64,000 bases of DNA, taken from the NCBI GenBank assembly GCA_036734945.1, contig DAIMXP010000020.1:1-64000 (forward strand), given 5' to 3'. The notes under the pieces were generated by a model. That model was not told the origin of the DNA and searched no databases. It saw only the letters and a program-made list of their open reading frames with translations. Every line of letters begins with the position of its first letter. Position 1 is the stretch's first letter. This DNA comes from UBA4733 sp036734945 (GTDB lineage Bacteria > Chloroflexota > UBA4733). Positions 1 to 8,807 of the stretch are shown here, one piece after another. The translations under genes were made by a program, and so were the position numbers.

Positions 1-93
1 GGCGGTCTGCGCCGCCGCCGAGCCGGACAGCGGACCCACCCAGCCAAGGACTAAGAACACCGCCGAAAACAGCATCATCAATCGTGTTCGCAC
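1..93 (-). CDS. Start of a secreted protein (partial, runs off the left edge)
   Basis: A GTG codon at 93 on the minus strand is preceded by GAGGAG at 98-103, four bases upstream. The 31 codons that fit in the window encode a typical signal peptide: a basic start (MRTRLMM), a hydrophobic core (LFSAVFLVLGWVG) and an Ala-rich end that looks like a signal peptidase I site (SGSAAA, then QTA). The gene continues beyond base 1, so the mature protein cannot be named. It is divergent from selB. ATG codons at 78 and 75 are alternative starts but are badly spaced from the ribosome binding site. Confidence 0.6.
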   Translation of the reverse strand, partial: MRTRLMMLFSAVFLVLGWVGPLSGSAAAQTA

Positions 94-247
94 AGTTCTC
101 CTCAAACTCCTCGCTCAACGCACACGCTATCACACCCGCCGCAACGCGCGGACTGCTGACATTGCCCGTATAACGTAGCACGGTCGCAGCGGTGATTGCC
201 GCGCAAGGGGGAGAATAGTCAGGGGCGAGGCGACGCGAGGGGGGAGT

Positions 248-300
248 ACAGGGCCGCGATTGCGATCGGCGGCCAAGGACGAGGGGCGACTGCGGTCGCC
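248..300. repeat. Single arm of the long inverted-repeat family (copy 1)
   Basis: The 30 bases at 248-277 are nearly identical to the outer arm of the complete palindromic element at 11892-12026. The following block, 283-300 (core GCGACTGCGGTCGC), matches its inner arm. No opposite arm is seen here, so this is a half copy between the secreted-protein gene and selB. It creates an artificial N-terminal extension of the selB reading frame. Confidence 0.7.
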
Positions 301-379
301 GCCCTGTCCCCTCTCGCACTCGCCGCCCTGCCCCTCCGTCTGCTACCCTTGCTCTTTAACTAAAGGGAGATCGCAGCCC

Positions 380-2269
380 ATGTTCGTTGTCGGCACCGCC
401 GGGCACGTGGACCATGGCAAGTCGACGCTCGTCTACCGGCTGACCGGCATGGACCCCGACCGCCTGGCCGAAGAGAAGCTGCGCGGCATGACGATCGACC
501 TTGGCTTCGCCTGGCTCGCCTTGCCCAGTGGCCGCGAGGTAAGCATCGTCGATGTGCCGGGCCACGAGCGCTTCGTCCGCAACATGCTGGCCGGCGTCGG
601 CGGCATTGATGTGGCTATGCTGGTGGTCGCCGCCGACGAAGGGATGATGCCGCAAACACGCGAACACCTCGCCATCATCGACCTGCTGGGCATCCGCCAC
701 GGCCTGGTAGCTGTGACCAAGATCGACATGGTGGAAGCGGACTGGCTGGAACTGGCGAGCGATGATATTCGGCAGGAGCTGGCCGGAACCGTGTTAGAAG
801 GCGCGCCGCTCCTGCCGGTGTCGTCCGTCAGCGGGGCCGGCCTGGCGGAGTTGCTGGCGACGCTTGATGCGCTGCTGGCGGACATCGCGCCGCACGCGGC
901 GTCCGGCTCACCGCGCCTGCCGATCGACCGCGTCTTCACGCTCAGCGGGCACGGCACCGTCGTGACCGGGACGTTGCTGGATGGCGCGTTGCGCGTCGGG
1001 GAAGAGATCGAGGTATTGCCCGCCGGGCTGCGCAGCCGCGTGCGTTCCTTGCAGACGCACCGCCAGCGTGTAGACACCGCCCAACCGGGCAGCCGGGTGG
1101 CCGCTAACCTGGTGGGGTTGACGGTCGACCAATTGCGCCGAGGGGATATCCTCTGCCGGCCCGGCGCCCTGCAGCCGACCAGCACCATCGATGTCTCCTT
1201 GCGGCTGTTGGCCGTCGCCGGGCAGCCGTTGTTGTCGGGCGACGAGGTGTTGTTCTACAGCGGCGCTGCCGAGATCCCGGCCACAGTGCGCGTCCTCAAC
1301 GACCACAGCATCGCCCCCGAACAGACTGGCGCGGCCCAACTGCGCCTGGCCCAGCCGGCGGTGCTGCGACGCGGTGACCGCTTCATCGTGCGCCGGCCGT
1401 CGCCGGCACAGACGATCGGCGGCGGGGAGGTGCTGGACCCGCAGGCCCGCCGTGCCCGGCGCGGCAAGGCGACCGTCGTGCTGGGCAGCGACCTGGATGC
1501 GGCAGCGCTGCTGGAGGAGGTGCTTCGGTCACGCCGCCTCTGGGACAGCGCTGAACTGGCGGAGCGCCTGCAACTGCCGCTGGGTGAAATAGCCGGGGCC
1601 CTCCAGGCCCTGCAGCAGGCCGGGAGCGCCATCATTGCCGGGGAGGCAGTCGCCGCCAGCGAAGGCTGGCAAGCGCTGACCGGCAGTACCCAGCGCGTGC
1701 TCACGGCTTATCACAACGCTCAGCCCTTGCGCATGGGAATGCCCCGCGAGGAACTGCGCGAGCGCCTGGGGATTGCCCCCGCCCTCTGGCCGGCCGTAGC
1801 GGCGCACCTGATCGCCGATGGCGTGCTGGCCGAGCAGGGCGGCCTGGTGCATGCACCGCACTTCCAACCGCACCTATCAGCGGCCCAACAGCGGCAGGCC
1901 GATAGCATCCTCACCGCGCTCGCCGCCGCCGGCTACAGCCCACCGGCACTGAGCGACCTCACCGGCACGGGTACTGACAGCACGGATATCATGGCCTTCC
2001 TGGTCGAGCAGCGGCAGGTGGTGCGCCTGAACGACCAGGTGGCTTACCCCAGCGCCGTCTACCGAGAGATGGTCGAACGGGTGGTGCGCGCGCTGGAAGG
2101 CGGCCCGCTCACCGTCGCGCAGGTGCGCGATCTGCTGGCGATCAGCCGACGCTACAGCCTGGCTCTGCTGGAACACCTTGACCTGCAGCGCGTCACCCGC
2201 CGCATCGGGGACGAGCGCACACTCCTGCGGCGGCCGGACTGGCTGGCCGCTGCCCCGGTTAAGGCGTGA
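380..2269 (+). CDS. selB: Selenocysteine-specific translation elongation factor SelB
   Basis: A 629-residue GTPase that delivers selenocysteyl-tRNA(Sec) to ribosomes paused at UGA codons. The N-terminus carries the P-loop GHVDHGKST (residues 8-16), then DVPGHE near residue 60 and TKID as the G4 motif. EF-Tu-like beta-barrel domains follow, and then a long C-terminal part of the winged-helix type that binds SECIS RNA in this family. The ATG at 380 is chosen because AAGGGAGA lies just upstream. The frame stays open upstream to 260, but that stretch encodes repeat DNA. No selA, selD or tRNA-Sec is in the window. The stop overlaps the GTG start of the next gene (GTGA), so the two are probably translationally coupled. 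Confidence 0.93.
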   Translation: MFVVGTAGHVDHGKSTLVYRLTGMDPDRLAEEKLRGMTIDLGFAWLALPSGREVSIVDVPGHERFVRNMLAGVGGIDVAMLVVAADEGMMPQTREHLAIIDLLGIRHGLVAVTKIDMVEADWLELASDDIRQELAGTVLEGAPLLPVSSVSGAGLAELLATLDALLADIAPHAASGSPRLPIDRVFTLSGHGTVVTGTLLDGALRVGEEIEVLPAGLRSRVRSLQTHRQRVDTAQPGSRVAANLVGLTVDQLRRGDILCRPGALQPTSTIDVSLRLLAVAGQPLLSGDEVLFYSGAAEIPATVRVLNDHSIAPEQTGAAQLRLAQPAVLRRGDRFIVRRPSPAQTIGGGEVLDPQARRARRGKATVVLGSDLDAAALLEEVLRSRRLWDSAELAERLQLPLGEIAGALQALQQAGSAIIAGEAVAASEGWQALTGSTQRVLTAYHNAQPLRMGMPREELRERLGIAPALWPAVAAHLIADGVLAEQGGLVHAPHFQPHLSAAQQRQADSILTALAAAGYSPPALSDLTGTGTDSTDIMAFLVEQRQVVRLNDQVAYPSAVYREMVERVVRALEGGPLTVAQVRDLLAISRRYSLALLEHLDLQRVTRRIGDERTLLRRPDWLAAAPVKA

Positions 2270-4359
2270 GCCTCCACCGCCGCACCGCCCTGCTGGCGAC
2301 CCTCTGCCTGCTGCTGGCCGCCGTCTGCCGCTTCGCCCTCTTTGACCTTGTCGAGTTCAAGTACGACGAAGCGCAGGTCTCGACGCTGGCGCTCGACCTC
2401 GTGTACCACCACATCGTCCCGCAGACCAGCATCCTCACCTCCGGCGGCTTCCATAACCCGCCCATCATGGTCTACCTGGCCGCCCTGCCTGTGCTGCTGT
2501 CGGCGTCGCCGCTGGTCGTCACCGGCTTCTTCACGGCATTGAACACGCTGGCCGCCGGCGGCCTCTATCTGGCGGGCCGCCGGCTGTTCGGCGAACTGGC
2601 GGCGCTGGTGGCGACCATCCTCTATGCCGTCGGCCCATTGGCCGTCCATTACTCCCGCAAAATCTGGGCGCCCGACGCCATGCCGCCGTTCACCGTGCTG
2701 CTCTTCGCCGGCCTGGCCCTGGGACTGGCCGACGGGCAGGGCTGGTGGCTGGCGGCGGCCCTGGTGGCGCTGGCCGTGCTGGTGCAACTTCACCAGGCGG
2801 CCATCGTGCTCATCCCAGCGACGGTGGTGCTGCTGGCCGTCTTCGCGCGACGCCTGCCCTGGCGGCGCGTCCCTGCCTGGGGAGGCTTGCTGGCCGGACT
2901 GTTGGGCTTCGCCCTGCTGTTGCTCCCCTACGCCGTCTACGAGCAACAGCACCAGTTCGCTGATGTACGCGGCATGGCCAACCAGGTCGGCGCGCAGCCG
3001 TCGCTGGCCTTCGTACCCTGGCGCGACCTCTGGTGGTTGACGGCCGGCTGGAATCCGCAACTGTTCTTTTCCGCCCTCGCCGCGCAGGAGCGGCCGCCGC
3101 TGTCCGGCAGCAGCCCGCTGGACTGGGCAGTCCTTTTTCTTGGCCTTACCGGCATCGGCGCGTGCCTGTTCCAGCTCGTGCGTCCGAACAGCGAGGAGCA
3201 AGCCGTTGTGTCATCCGGGGCTACCAGACGGTCGGCATTACGTTCGAGCAGTGGCGAGCAAGCGGCAGCCGGGCGGAAACGCGGCACATCGCGAGTTGCC
3301 GCTGCCACGCTGCTGCTGCTGGTACTCCCGCCACCGCTGGTCATTATGCGCAGCGCCGCGCCGGTCTACCCACACTACCTCGTCTTCCTGCTGCCCCTGC
3401 TGTTGCTGCTCGTGGGTATCGGCGTCAGCGCGCTGGGGCGCCTGCTGCGCGCCGCCCGTCTACCGGCCTGGGTCGTGTCTGGGGCGCCGGCGGCCCTCGC
3501 CGCAGTGCTTGCGCTGGCCTCGCTGCTGCGCTTGCTGTCCTTCGACCACCAGTTGAGCGTACACACGACAGGCGGCGATTACGGTACGCCATTACGATAT
3601 AGCTTGCAGGCGGCGCAGGCCTTGCGCGGCAATTCGCCAACCGGCAGCGACCATCGCGCCTTCGTCATGGCCACCGACGGCGACGTGCTCGCCGTGTATG
3701 GCTACCTCGTCGCGGCCGGGATCGCCCCGCTAGCGCCGCTGGTCCTGCCGGACCAAGCCCTGCCATTGCCGGCCGCCGCCCGAGGCGCAACCTATCTCTT
3801 CACCAGTTCCAATAACCCCGCCTACGCAGCCCTCCATGGCGCTGGCGCGACCAGTCAGCCCCTGCCCGTCACCGCGCCGGCCTACACCATCCTCAGCCTG
3901 ACGCCGAACCAACTGCAACGCGATGCACGAAGCCTGGTCCCGACACTGCAGCCGGTCGGCCCGTTCCAGGTCGGGTCGGGGCTGGCGCTCACGGCGGCGC
4001 AGACCACGCTTGCCGGCCCCTCTGGGCCCCTGACCGTGAACCTTGCCTGGTCCGTCAGTGATCCAGCGCCCTATGCCAGGCAGCCGATCAAGATCTTCGT
4101 ACACCTTTATGATCCGGCGCGCAAAACGCTCGCCCAGCAGGACGCCCTGGGCGAGGCCGCCGGCTCCTGGCAAGCCGGCGACCGCCTCCTCACCTGGTTT
4201 ACCCCCCAGTTCCACGCCCCGCTGGCCCCCGGCCGCTACACGCTCGTCACCGGGGTCTACATCGTGGCCGGCTTTCAGGTGTTCCCCGTGCGCGGCCCGC
4301 ACGGCGAAAGCCTCGGCGGTGAGATTCCGCTGGGGAGCGTGAGTGTGGGGTCGCCATGA
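2266..4359 (+). CDS. GT39/ArnT-like membrane glycosyltransferase
   Basis: A 697-residue polytopic membrane protein. It looks like the dolichyl-phosphate-mannose/ArnT class of glycosyltransferases, which move sugars from a polyprenyl phosphate to an acceptor outside the membrane. The first extracytoplasmic loop after helix 1 contains an acidic pair (YDEAQ near residue 33) and a HNPP segment, as expected for the GT39 fold. At least ten hydrophobic helices follow up to about residue 400. The last 200 residues form a soluble, probably extracytoplasmic beta-rich domain. The start is GTG at 2266, inside the selB stop region. The donor and acceptor are unknown. The coupling to selB is unusual, and no functional link is evident. 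Confidence 0.75.
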   Translation: MSLHRRTALLATLCLLLAAVCRFALFDLVEFKYDEAQVSTLALDLVYHHIVPQTSILTSGGFHNPPIMVYLAALPVLLSASPLVVTGFFTALNTLAAGGLYLAGRRLFGELAALVATILYAVGPLAVHYSRKIWAPDAMPPFTVLLFAGLALGLADGQGWWLAAALVALAVLVQLHQAAIVLIPATVVLLAVFARRLPWRRVPAWGGLLAGLLGFALLLLPYAVYEQQHQFADVRGMANQVGAQPSLAFVPWRDLWWLTAGWNPQLFFSALAAQERPPLSGSSPLDWAVLFLGLTGIGACLFQLVRPNSEEQAVVSSGATRRSALRSSSGEQAAAGRKRGTSRVAAATLLLLVLPPPLVIMRSAAPVYPHYLVFLLPLLLLLVGIGVSALGRLLRAARLPAWVVSGAPAALAAVLALASLLRLLSFDHQLSVHTTGGDYGTPLRYSLQAAQALRGNSPTGSDHRAFVMATDGDVLAVYGYLVAAGIAPLAPLVLPDQALPLPAAARGATYLFTSSNNPAYAALHGAGATSQPLPVTAPAYTILSLTPNQLQRDARSLVPTLQPVGPFQVGSGLALTAAQTTLAGPSGPLTVNLAWSVSDPAPYARQPIKIFVHLYDPARKTLAQQDALGEAAGSWQAGDRLLTWFTPQFHAPLAPGRYTLVTGVYIVAGFQVFPVRGPHGESLGGEIPLGSVSVGSP

Positions 4360-4400
4360 TAGCAGGGCGTCGGGACGTTCCGCGTCGCGGCCCTGTTCCC

Positions 4401-5747
4401 CTACCCCACCAGCGCCTGGCCCGTGAGATCCTCCGGAACAGGCAACCCCAGAGCCGTCAGGATCGTGGGGTAGACGTCCAGCACGCGAATGCCATCCCGG
4501 CGGCCGTTCGGCCCGTGCTGGGGCCAGCGCAGCATGAACAGGCCGCGGTCGCTGTTGTTGCCGCTGGAAACTCCCGGCACGGCAGGCAGGAACAGATCCT
4601 GGTGACCAAGGTTGCCGGCGGCGCGGAAGGCCATGCTGCCCAGGGCGCCGATGAGGTCCGGCGCCACGCGACGCGTCAGGCGGTAGACCTCCTCCGGCTT
4701 GTAGGCGCGGTTTGCCATCGTCCTACCGTCCGGCCCGATCAGCGCCTCCAGCTTGCGCTTGATCTCGTTACGCACTTGCTCGTAGCGCCGAGGCGCAACG
4801 GCGCCCGCCGGCTCGCGGCCCTCGACGTTGAGCATGATGCGCACCGCCGGTCCGCCTTCCGCCCAGGCCTGGGTGCGGCCCCAGTCGACGCCGGCCTGAT
4901 CCAGAGGGGTCACCGCCGCCGGTCCACCGTTCGCGAACGCGAGGTAGCCCTCGCGCTGGAGCCAGTCGTTGATGGCGAAACTGCCGCGCGACGCGCGCCC
5001 CCCGTGGCTGGAGACGATGGCGACGACAGTCGCCGGGTCGAGCTGCGCCAACAGGCGGCCAATCTCGGCGTCGATGACCGCATAGTGCTGCTGCACCACT
5101 TCCGGCTCCTGCCAGTGTGTGCGCTGCAAACGGTCGAGCGTCGGGTCGACCAGAATCGCCAGGCGCCAGGGCTCCGTCACCAGGAGCTTCCGCAGCAGGC
5201 TGAAGCGTTGCCGCGTCACGTCCGCCGCGTGCAGCAGCAGCAGCGCGGCATCGCCGCCAGCAGGCTCGCGCAGGTCGAACTGGAACCCGTCGGCCCGTAG
5301 CCGCGTGCTCAGTTCCGGCGGGTAGGTGAAGACGCTGGCGTCCGGCGGCGTCATGGCGCAGGCGACGGCCACGCCGCGTAATGGCCGTGGCGGGTACCCC
5401 GGCGGGGCGCCGATGACGATCGAGGTGTCTCCAAACTGCCCAACGACATCCCAGAGGGCGATCGGCGGGACGGCGCGCGACGTGACGGGTACCGGCGCTA
5501 CGTAATTGTGGGCGACTCGCTGCCGGGTGCCGTAGATGCCAAGCTCGCCCGGGTCGCGGCCAGTGAAGAGCGCCGGCCAGTCGGGGAGCGTCGTGGCTGG
5601 GATGGTCGACTCCAACTCGCCGTAGATGGCGTGGGCAGCAAACTCGGTCAGCGCCGGCACGGACGCTCGAAAACGGTCGAGCACCAGGGACGGGGCAGCG
5701 CCGTCCAGGCCAATGACCACCAGCCGAATAGGACCTTTATGCACCAC
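4401..5747 (-). CDS. Alkaline-phosphatase-superfamily phosphodiesterase fold, metal site apparently degenerate
   Basis: A 448-residue protein of the type I phosphodiesterase/nucleotide pyrophosphatase group (PF01663-like). It begins with IGLDGA, the first metal-ligand aspartate. It also has the nucleophile region ATTLPDWPALFTGRDPGELG. Later ligand motifs depart from the family. The usual D-x-x-x-H reads DRLQR, with a His two residues further on. The usual SDHG reads SSHGG. The C-terminal G-T-H segment reads GNNSDRG. Up to three of the seven metal ligands may therefore be lost, and the protein could be inactive or binding. GTG starts at 5747 and 5744 follow AAGGGGAG. No signal peptide is evident. 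It is convergent with the glycosyltransferase gene. Confidence 0.7.
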   Translation of the reverse strand: MVHKGPIRLVVIGLDGAAPSLVLDRFRASVPALTEFAAHAIYGELESTIPATTLPDWPALFTGRDPGELGIYGTRQRVAHNYVAPVPVTSRAVPPIALWDVVGQFGDTSIVIGAPPGYPPRPLRGVAVACAMTPPDASVFTYPPELSTRLRADGFQFDLREPAGGDAALLLLHAADVTRQRFSLLRKLLVTEPWRLAILVDPTLDRLQRTHWQEPEVVQQHYAVIDAEIGRLLAQLDPATVVAIVSSHGGRASRGSFAINDWLQREGYLAFANGGPAAVTPLDQAGVDWGRTQAWAEGGPAVRIMLNVEGREPAGAVAPRRYEQVRNEIKRKLEALIGPDGRTMANRAYKPEEVYRLTRRVAPDLIGALGSMAFRAAGNLGHQDLFLPAVPGVSSGNNSDRGLFMLRWPQHGPNGRRDGIRVLDVYPTILTALGLPVPEDLTGQALVG

Positions 5748-5871
5748 GGCGCTCCCCTTCCCGGCAAATCGTTACGTTCGCCACAACGTTGGCGTAAGAC
5801 GCCCGGTAACTCAACGGACCTATAGTTTCAATGTGGACGGAGGATACGTCCAGACGAGGGAGCAGTCTTCG

Positions 5872-6132
5872 ATGAGTTCAGCAGTGACAACGGCCACAAT
5901 CACCGCTGTCACTTCGAGCATTTCCTCGCTGTCCGCCGCCGCCGCCATCGGCATCGCCGCGCTGATCCTCTTGATCGTCTTCCTTCTGGAGAAGGAAGTC
6001 CTCATCAGCAGCGCCCGCCCCGAAATCGCCTCCGCCACCCGCTACCTCAACGTCGTGATCGTGCCGTTGCTGCTGGCCTTCGCCCTGATCGCCACCTTCC
6101 GCCTCGGCATGGCCTCAGGCATCGTCCTCTAA
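5872..6132 (+). CDS. Small two-helix membrane protein of unknown function
   Basis: An 86-residue protein starting at an ATG at 5872, with GAGGGAG about ten bases upstream. It begins with a Ser/Thr-rich stretch, has a first membrane helix (IGIAALILLIVFLLEKE) and a second one near the C-terminus (LNVVIVPLLLAFALIATFRL). A short hydrophilic loop containing SSARPE lies between them. I do not recognise the family. It lies between two minus-strand genes and so is probably transcribed alone. Confidence 0.6.
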   Translation: MSSAVTTATITAVTSSISSLSAAAAIGIAALILLIVFLLEKEVLISSARPEIASATRYLNVVIVPLLLAFALIATFRLGMASGIVL

Positions 6133-6153
6133 CAGCGCCCATCCAACCCGCAG

Positions 6154-7206
6154 CTAATGCGGCAGTAGTCGGTCAACCACCATCGCCCCATAGAGCAGGG
6201 CCAGGTACATGTTGGAATACTTGAAAAGCCCCCAGGCTCGCGCCGTGTCGGCTCCCCGCAGCAACTGCCAGGCCTTGACCAGGAAAATGCCGCCGAGCAC
6301 TGCCGCAGCGACGAGGTAAAAGACGCCCATCGAGTGTGTCCAGAATAGCGCGACCGTGGTAGCGCACAGCAACACCGTGTAACGGACGATCTGCCGCCGC
6401 GTCTCCGCGCGGCCACGCACGACCGGCAGCATCGGCACGCCGGCCGCACGATAGTCCTCCTCGCGCACCAGGGCCAATGCCCAGAAGTGGGCGGGCGTCC
6501 AGAAATAGATAATGGCGAAGAGCAGGATGGCCGGCAAGCCGATCTGGTGCGTCACGGCGGCCCAGCCGACCAGAGGCGGTACCGCGCCGGCCGCGCCGCC
6601 GATGACGATGTTCTGGGGCGTAGTACGCTTCAGCCAGAGCGAGTAGACCAGCACGTAGAAGAGGTTGCCGGCGAGGGCCAGTGCCGCTGCCAGCCAGTTG
6701 ACGGTAAGCCCCAGCAGGACAATTGCGGTGAAGGTAAGACCTGCCCCAAAAGCCAGGGCAGGGACGGTGCTCACCCGCCCGGTAGGGAAGGCCCGTGCCC
6801 GCGTGCGGCGCATCTTCGCATCAAGATCCCTGTCGATATAGCCGTTGAACACGTGCGCGCCGCAAGCGGCCAGCGTACCGCCGATCAAAGTCAGCACGAA
6901 GATGCGCATGAACAGCGGCATCGGCACCGGCTGCACCCTTTCGGCAATCAGCATGGCGGCGCCGGTGGGGATGAGCAGCAACGGGATGATGCGCGGCTTC
7001 ATCAGGCTAAGGTAGACCGCCACGGACCGCCGCCAGGAGGCCGGGCCGCTCGGGCCGCTCGCCGGCCGTCGATGGGGACGGAAGGTGAGATACCAGAGGG
7101 TAAGCGCGAAAAACAGCAGCACCACCGCGCCAAAGGCAAGGTCAGCGAGACTCGATCCGCCCCCGTAGCCGGCCGGGATGAGCCAGTGCGCGACTGATCC
7201 TAGCAA
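6154..7206 (-). CDS. ctaB: Protoheme IX farnesyltransferase (heme O synthase)
   Basis: A 350-residue UbiA-type prenyltransferase that farnesylates heme B to heme O for cytochrome oxidase. The prenyl-diphosphate motif is visible as NGYIDRDLDAKMRRTRARAF, a variant of N-x3-D-x3-D-x2-M-x-RT-x2-RP in which the usual RP has become RA. Seven or more further membrane helices follow. The first 75 residues add an extra membrane helix and a basic linker before the usual start (LMKPRI), so the protein is longer at the N-terminus than typical CtaB. The start is TTG at 7206 with GAGGG seven bases upstream. No oxidase subunit genes are adjacent. Confidence 0.88.
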   Translation of the reverse strand: MLGSVAHWLIPAGYGGGSSLADLAFGAVVLLFFALTLWYLTFRPHRRPASGPSGPASWRRSVAVYLSLMKPRIIPLLLIPTGAAMLIAERVQPVPMPLFMRIFVLTLIGGTLAACGAHVFNGYIDRDLDAKMRRTRARAFPTGRVSTVPALAFGAGLTFTAIVLLGLTVNWLAAALALAGNLFYVLVYSLWLKRTTPQNIVIGGAAGAVPPLVGWAAVTHQIGLPAILLFAIIYFWTPAHFWALALVREEDYRAAGVPMLPVVRGRAETRRQIVRYTVLLCATTVALFWTHSMGVFYLVAAAVLGGIFLVKAWQLLRGADTARAWGLFKYSNMYLALLYGAMVVDRLLPH

Positions 7207-7471
7207 GCGACTGCCCTCTTATGCCAATTCTTCACGTTGCAACCATTGTGCCACGCCGCTCTCTTAGCCGGATCGCTCTGCGCGTCCCGTCCTGCCTGGC
7301 AACAGTACCACGAACCGCCGCCGCCAGGTGCATGATCATGATACAGACCGAACGACGTGGCGCGCGTATCCTGCACACGGTATTCGCGGGGTGGGGAACG
7401 GATTAGGCCAATAGACACGCGCCCACCCTTGGTACAATACCCACCGCAGCGGGAGTACCTCCCCGTCAACA

Positions 7472-7544
7472 GCCTCCGTAGCTCAGGGGATAGAGCGTCC
7501 GCCTTCTAAGCGGCCGGTCGCAGGTTCGAATCCTGCCGGAGGCG
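7472..7544 (+). tRNA. tRNA-Arg (anticodon TCT)
   Basis: A 73-nt cloverleaf. The acceptor arm pairs GCCTCCG (7472-7478) with CGGAGGC (7537-7543), and the discriminator base is G. The D stem is GCTC/GAGC. The anticodon loop CTTCTAA gives anticodon TCT, which reads AGA. The T arm is GCAGG-TTCGAAT-CCTGC. The first pair of the anticodon stem (T-C) is mismatched. CCA is not encoded. Confidence 0.95.
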
Positions 7545-7587
7545 CTAACCCATAGCCACCTATGACCGCAGTCGCAGCCCGCAACAC

Positions 7588-8730
7588 CTACTGTAGGTGC
7601 ATCGGCATGATCAGGTGCAGCACGTCTTCCGTACCGACCGGCTTCAGCAGCACCGGCAAGGTCTGGCCGGCGGTAGCGGAGATAGTGACTTGCTGCGTGT
7701 GGATGGCGTCCGCCGCATCCGTCAGGTACGTGTTGTCCAGCGCGATGCGCGCCTCCACGCCGTCCACGACGGCATCAATGTCCGTCGTGTTGTCGCCAAC
7801 CTGAGCCGCCGTCGCCTGCAAGGTCACGACGCCCGGCCCGACGACGCCATCGGACGGCTTGATTTCGATGCGCAGGCCGTTGTTGGCGTCGCGCGACACG
7901 AACGACGTGAAGCGGGCGGCGCGTTGCAGGTCGGCGGTCGTGACGGTGGCCCTCACGTTGTGGCGGGCTACCTGGTCGAGCAGGCGCTGGAACTCAACAT
8001 AACTGCCGTCGATCAGCCGGGAGACGATCTCCACGCTCGACGTGTGGAAGAGGATCTGGCTGTGATTCGGCTTGATGGACACCGTCACATTCTCGTCCAG
8101 CGCGCCGTGAATGCGGGCAACCTCCGCCATGGTGCGCGCCGGCACGATCAGGTCGACGTCCTCGGAGACGGGGGTATCCAGCGGCAGGCGGCAAATGGAG
8201 AGCCGGAAGCCGTCGCAGCCAACCAGGGTGAGCGCCGACTCGCGTGCCCGGAAGAGCAGGCCGGCCAGTTGCGGCCGCGTTTCGTCCTTGGCGGCGGCGA
8301 ACTGCACGTCTTCGATCGCCTGGCGCAGGTCCGCCGCCGCCAGCTCCAGCAGCGCTTTTTCGGCGACGACATCAATGCGCGGGAACTCGCTGGCGTCCAG
8401 TCCTTTGACATTGGCCGAGAAGCGCACGCCTTTCACCAGCAGCGTTTGCGTCCGGCGGCTGAGGTCCAGCTCCACCTTGTCGTTCGGCAGCGAACTCACC
8501 AGGTCAGTGAACAACCGCGCGGGGACGCTGACGCTCCCTTCGTCGTCGATCTCGGCGTCGATCCAGGAGACGATGGCGATATCCATATTCGTAGCAGCCA
8601 GTTTGAGCCGGCCGTTGTCCGTCGCCAGCAGCACGTGGCCGGTGACGGGCAGGCTGCTGCGCGGGGCGACCGCGCGGCCGACGATACCCAGACTCTTGCT
8701 GAGTTGACTCTGTGAACAGGTGAGATGCAC
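7588..8730 (-). CDS. dnaN: DNA polymerase III beta subunit (sliding clamp)
   Basis: A 380-residue sliding clamp that tethers the replicative polymerase to DNA. The sequence shows the three repeated clamp domains of about 120 residues. Recognisable segments are GRAVAPRSSLPVTGHVLL near residue 20, SVPARLFTDLVSSLP near residue 70, and a C-terminus (TEDVLHLIMPMHLQ) typical of the peptide-binding pocket region. The start is GTG at 8730, with AAGGG nine bases upstream. It is not next to dnaA, dnaB or recF here, so it stands apart from the usual replication-origin cluster. Confidence 0.95.
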   Translation of the reverse strand: MHLTCSQSQLSKSLGIVGRAVAPRSSLPVTGHVLLATDNGRLKLAATNMDIAIVSWIDAEIDDEGSVSVPARLFTDLVSSLPNDKVELDLSRRTQTLLVKGVRFSANVKGLDASEFPRIDVVAEKALLELAAADLRQAIEDVQFAAAKDETRPQLAGLLFRARESALTLVGCDGFRLSICRLPLDTPVSEDVDLIVPARTMAEVARIHGALDENVTVSIKPNHSQILFHTSSVEIVSRLIDGSYVEFQRLLDQVARHNVRATVTTADLQRAARFTSFVSRDANNGLRIEIKPSDGVVGPGVVTLQATAAQVGDNTTDIDAVVDGVEARIALDNTYLTDAADAIHTQQVTISATAGQTLPVLLKPVGTEDVLHLIMPMHLQ

Positions 8731-8807
8731 GCGGCAGTCCCTTCCCGACGACGGTACGCGATCAACAGTTCGTGTATGGTCATGCTAGTGGACGGCGCTG
8801 CGCACGT

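Noticed and set aside
260..379. Forty-residue N-terminal extension of SelB starting at 260
   Set aside because: It is translated from the inverted-repeat half copy, while the ATG at 380 has a ribosome binding site and starts at the conserved SelB N-terminus.
7588..8730. Replication origin beside dnaN
   Set aside because: No dnaA gene and no cluster of DnaA boxes was seen in the flanking gaps.
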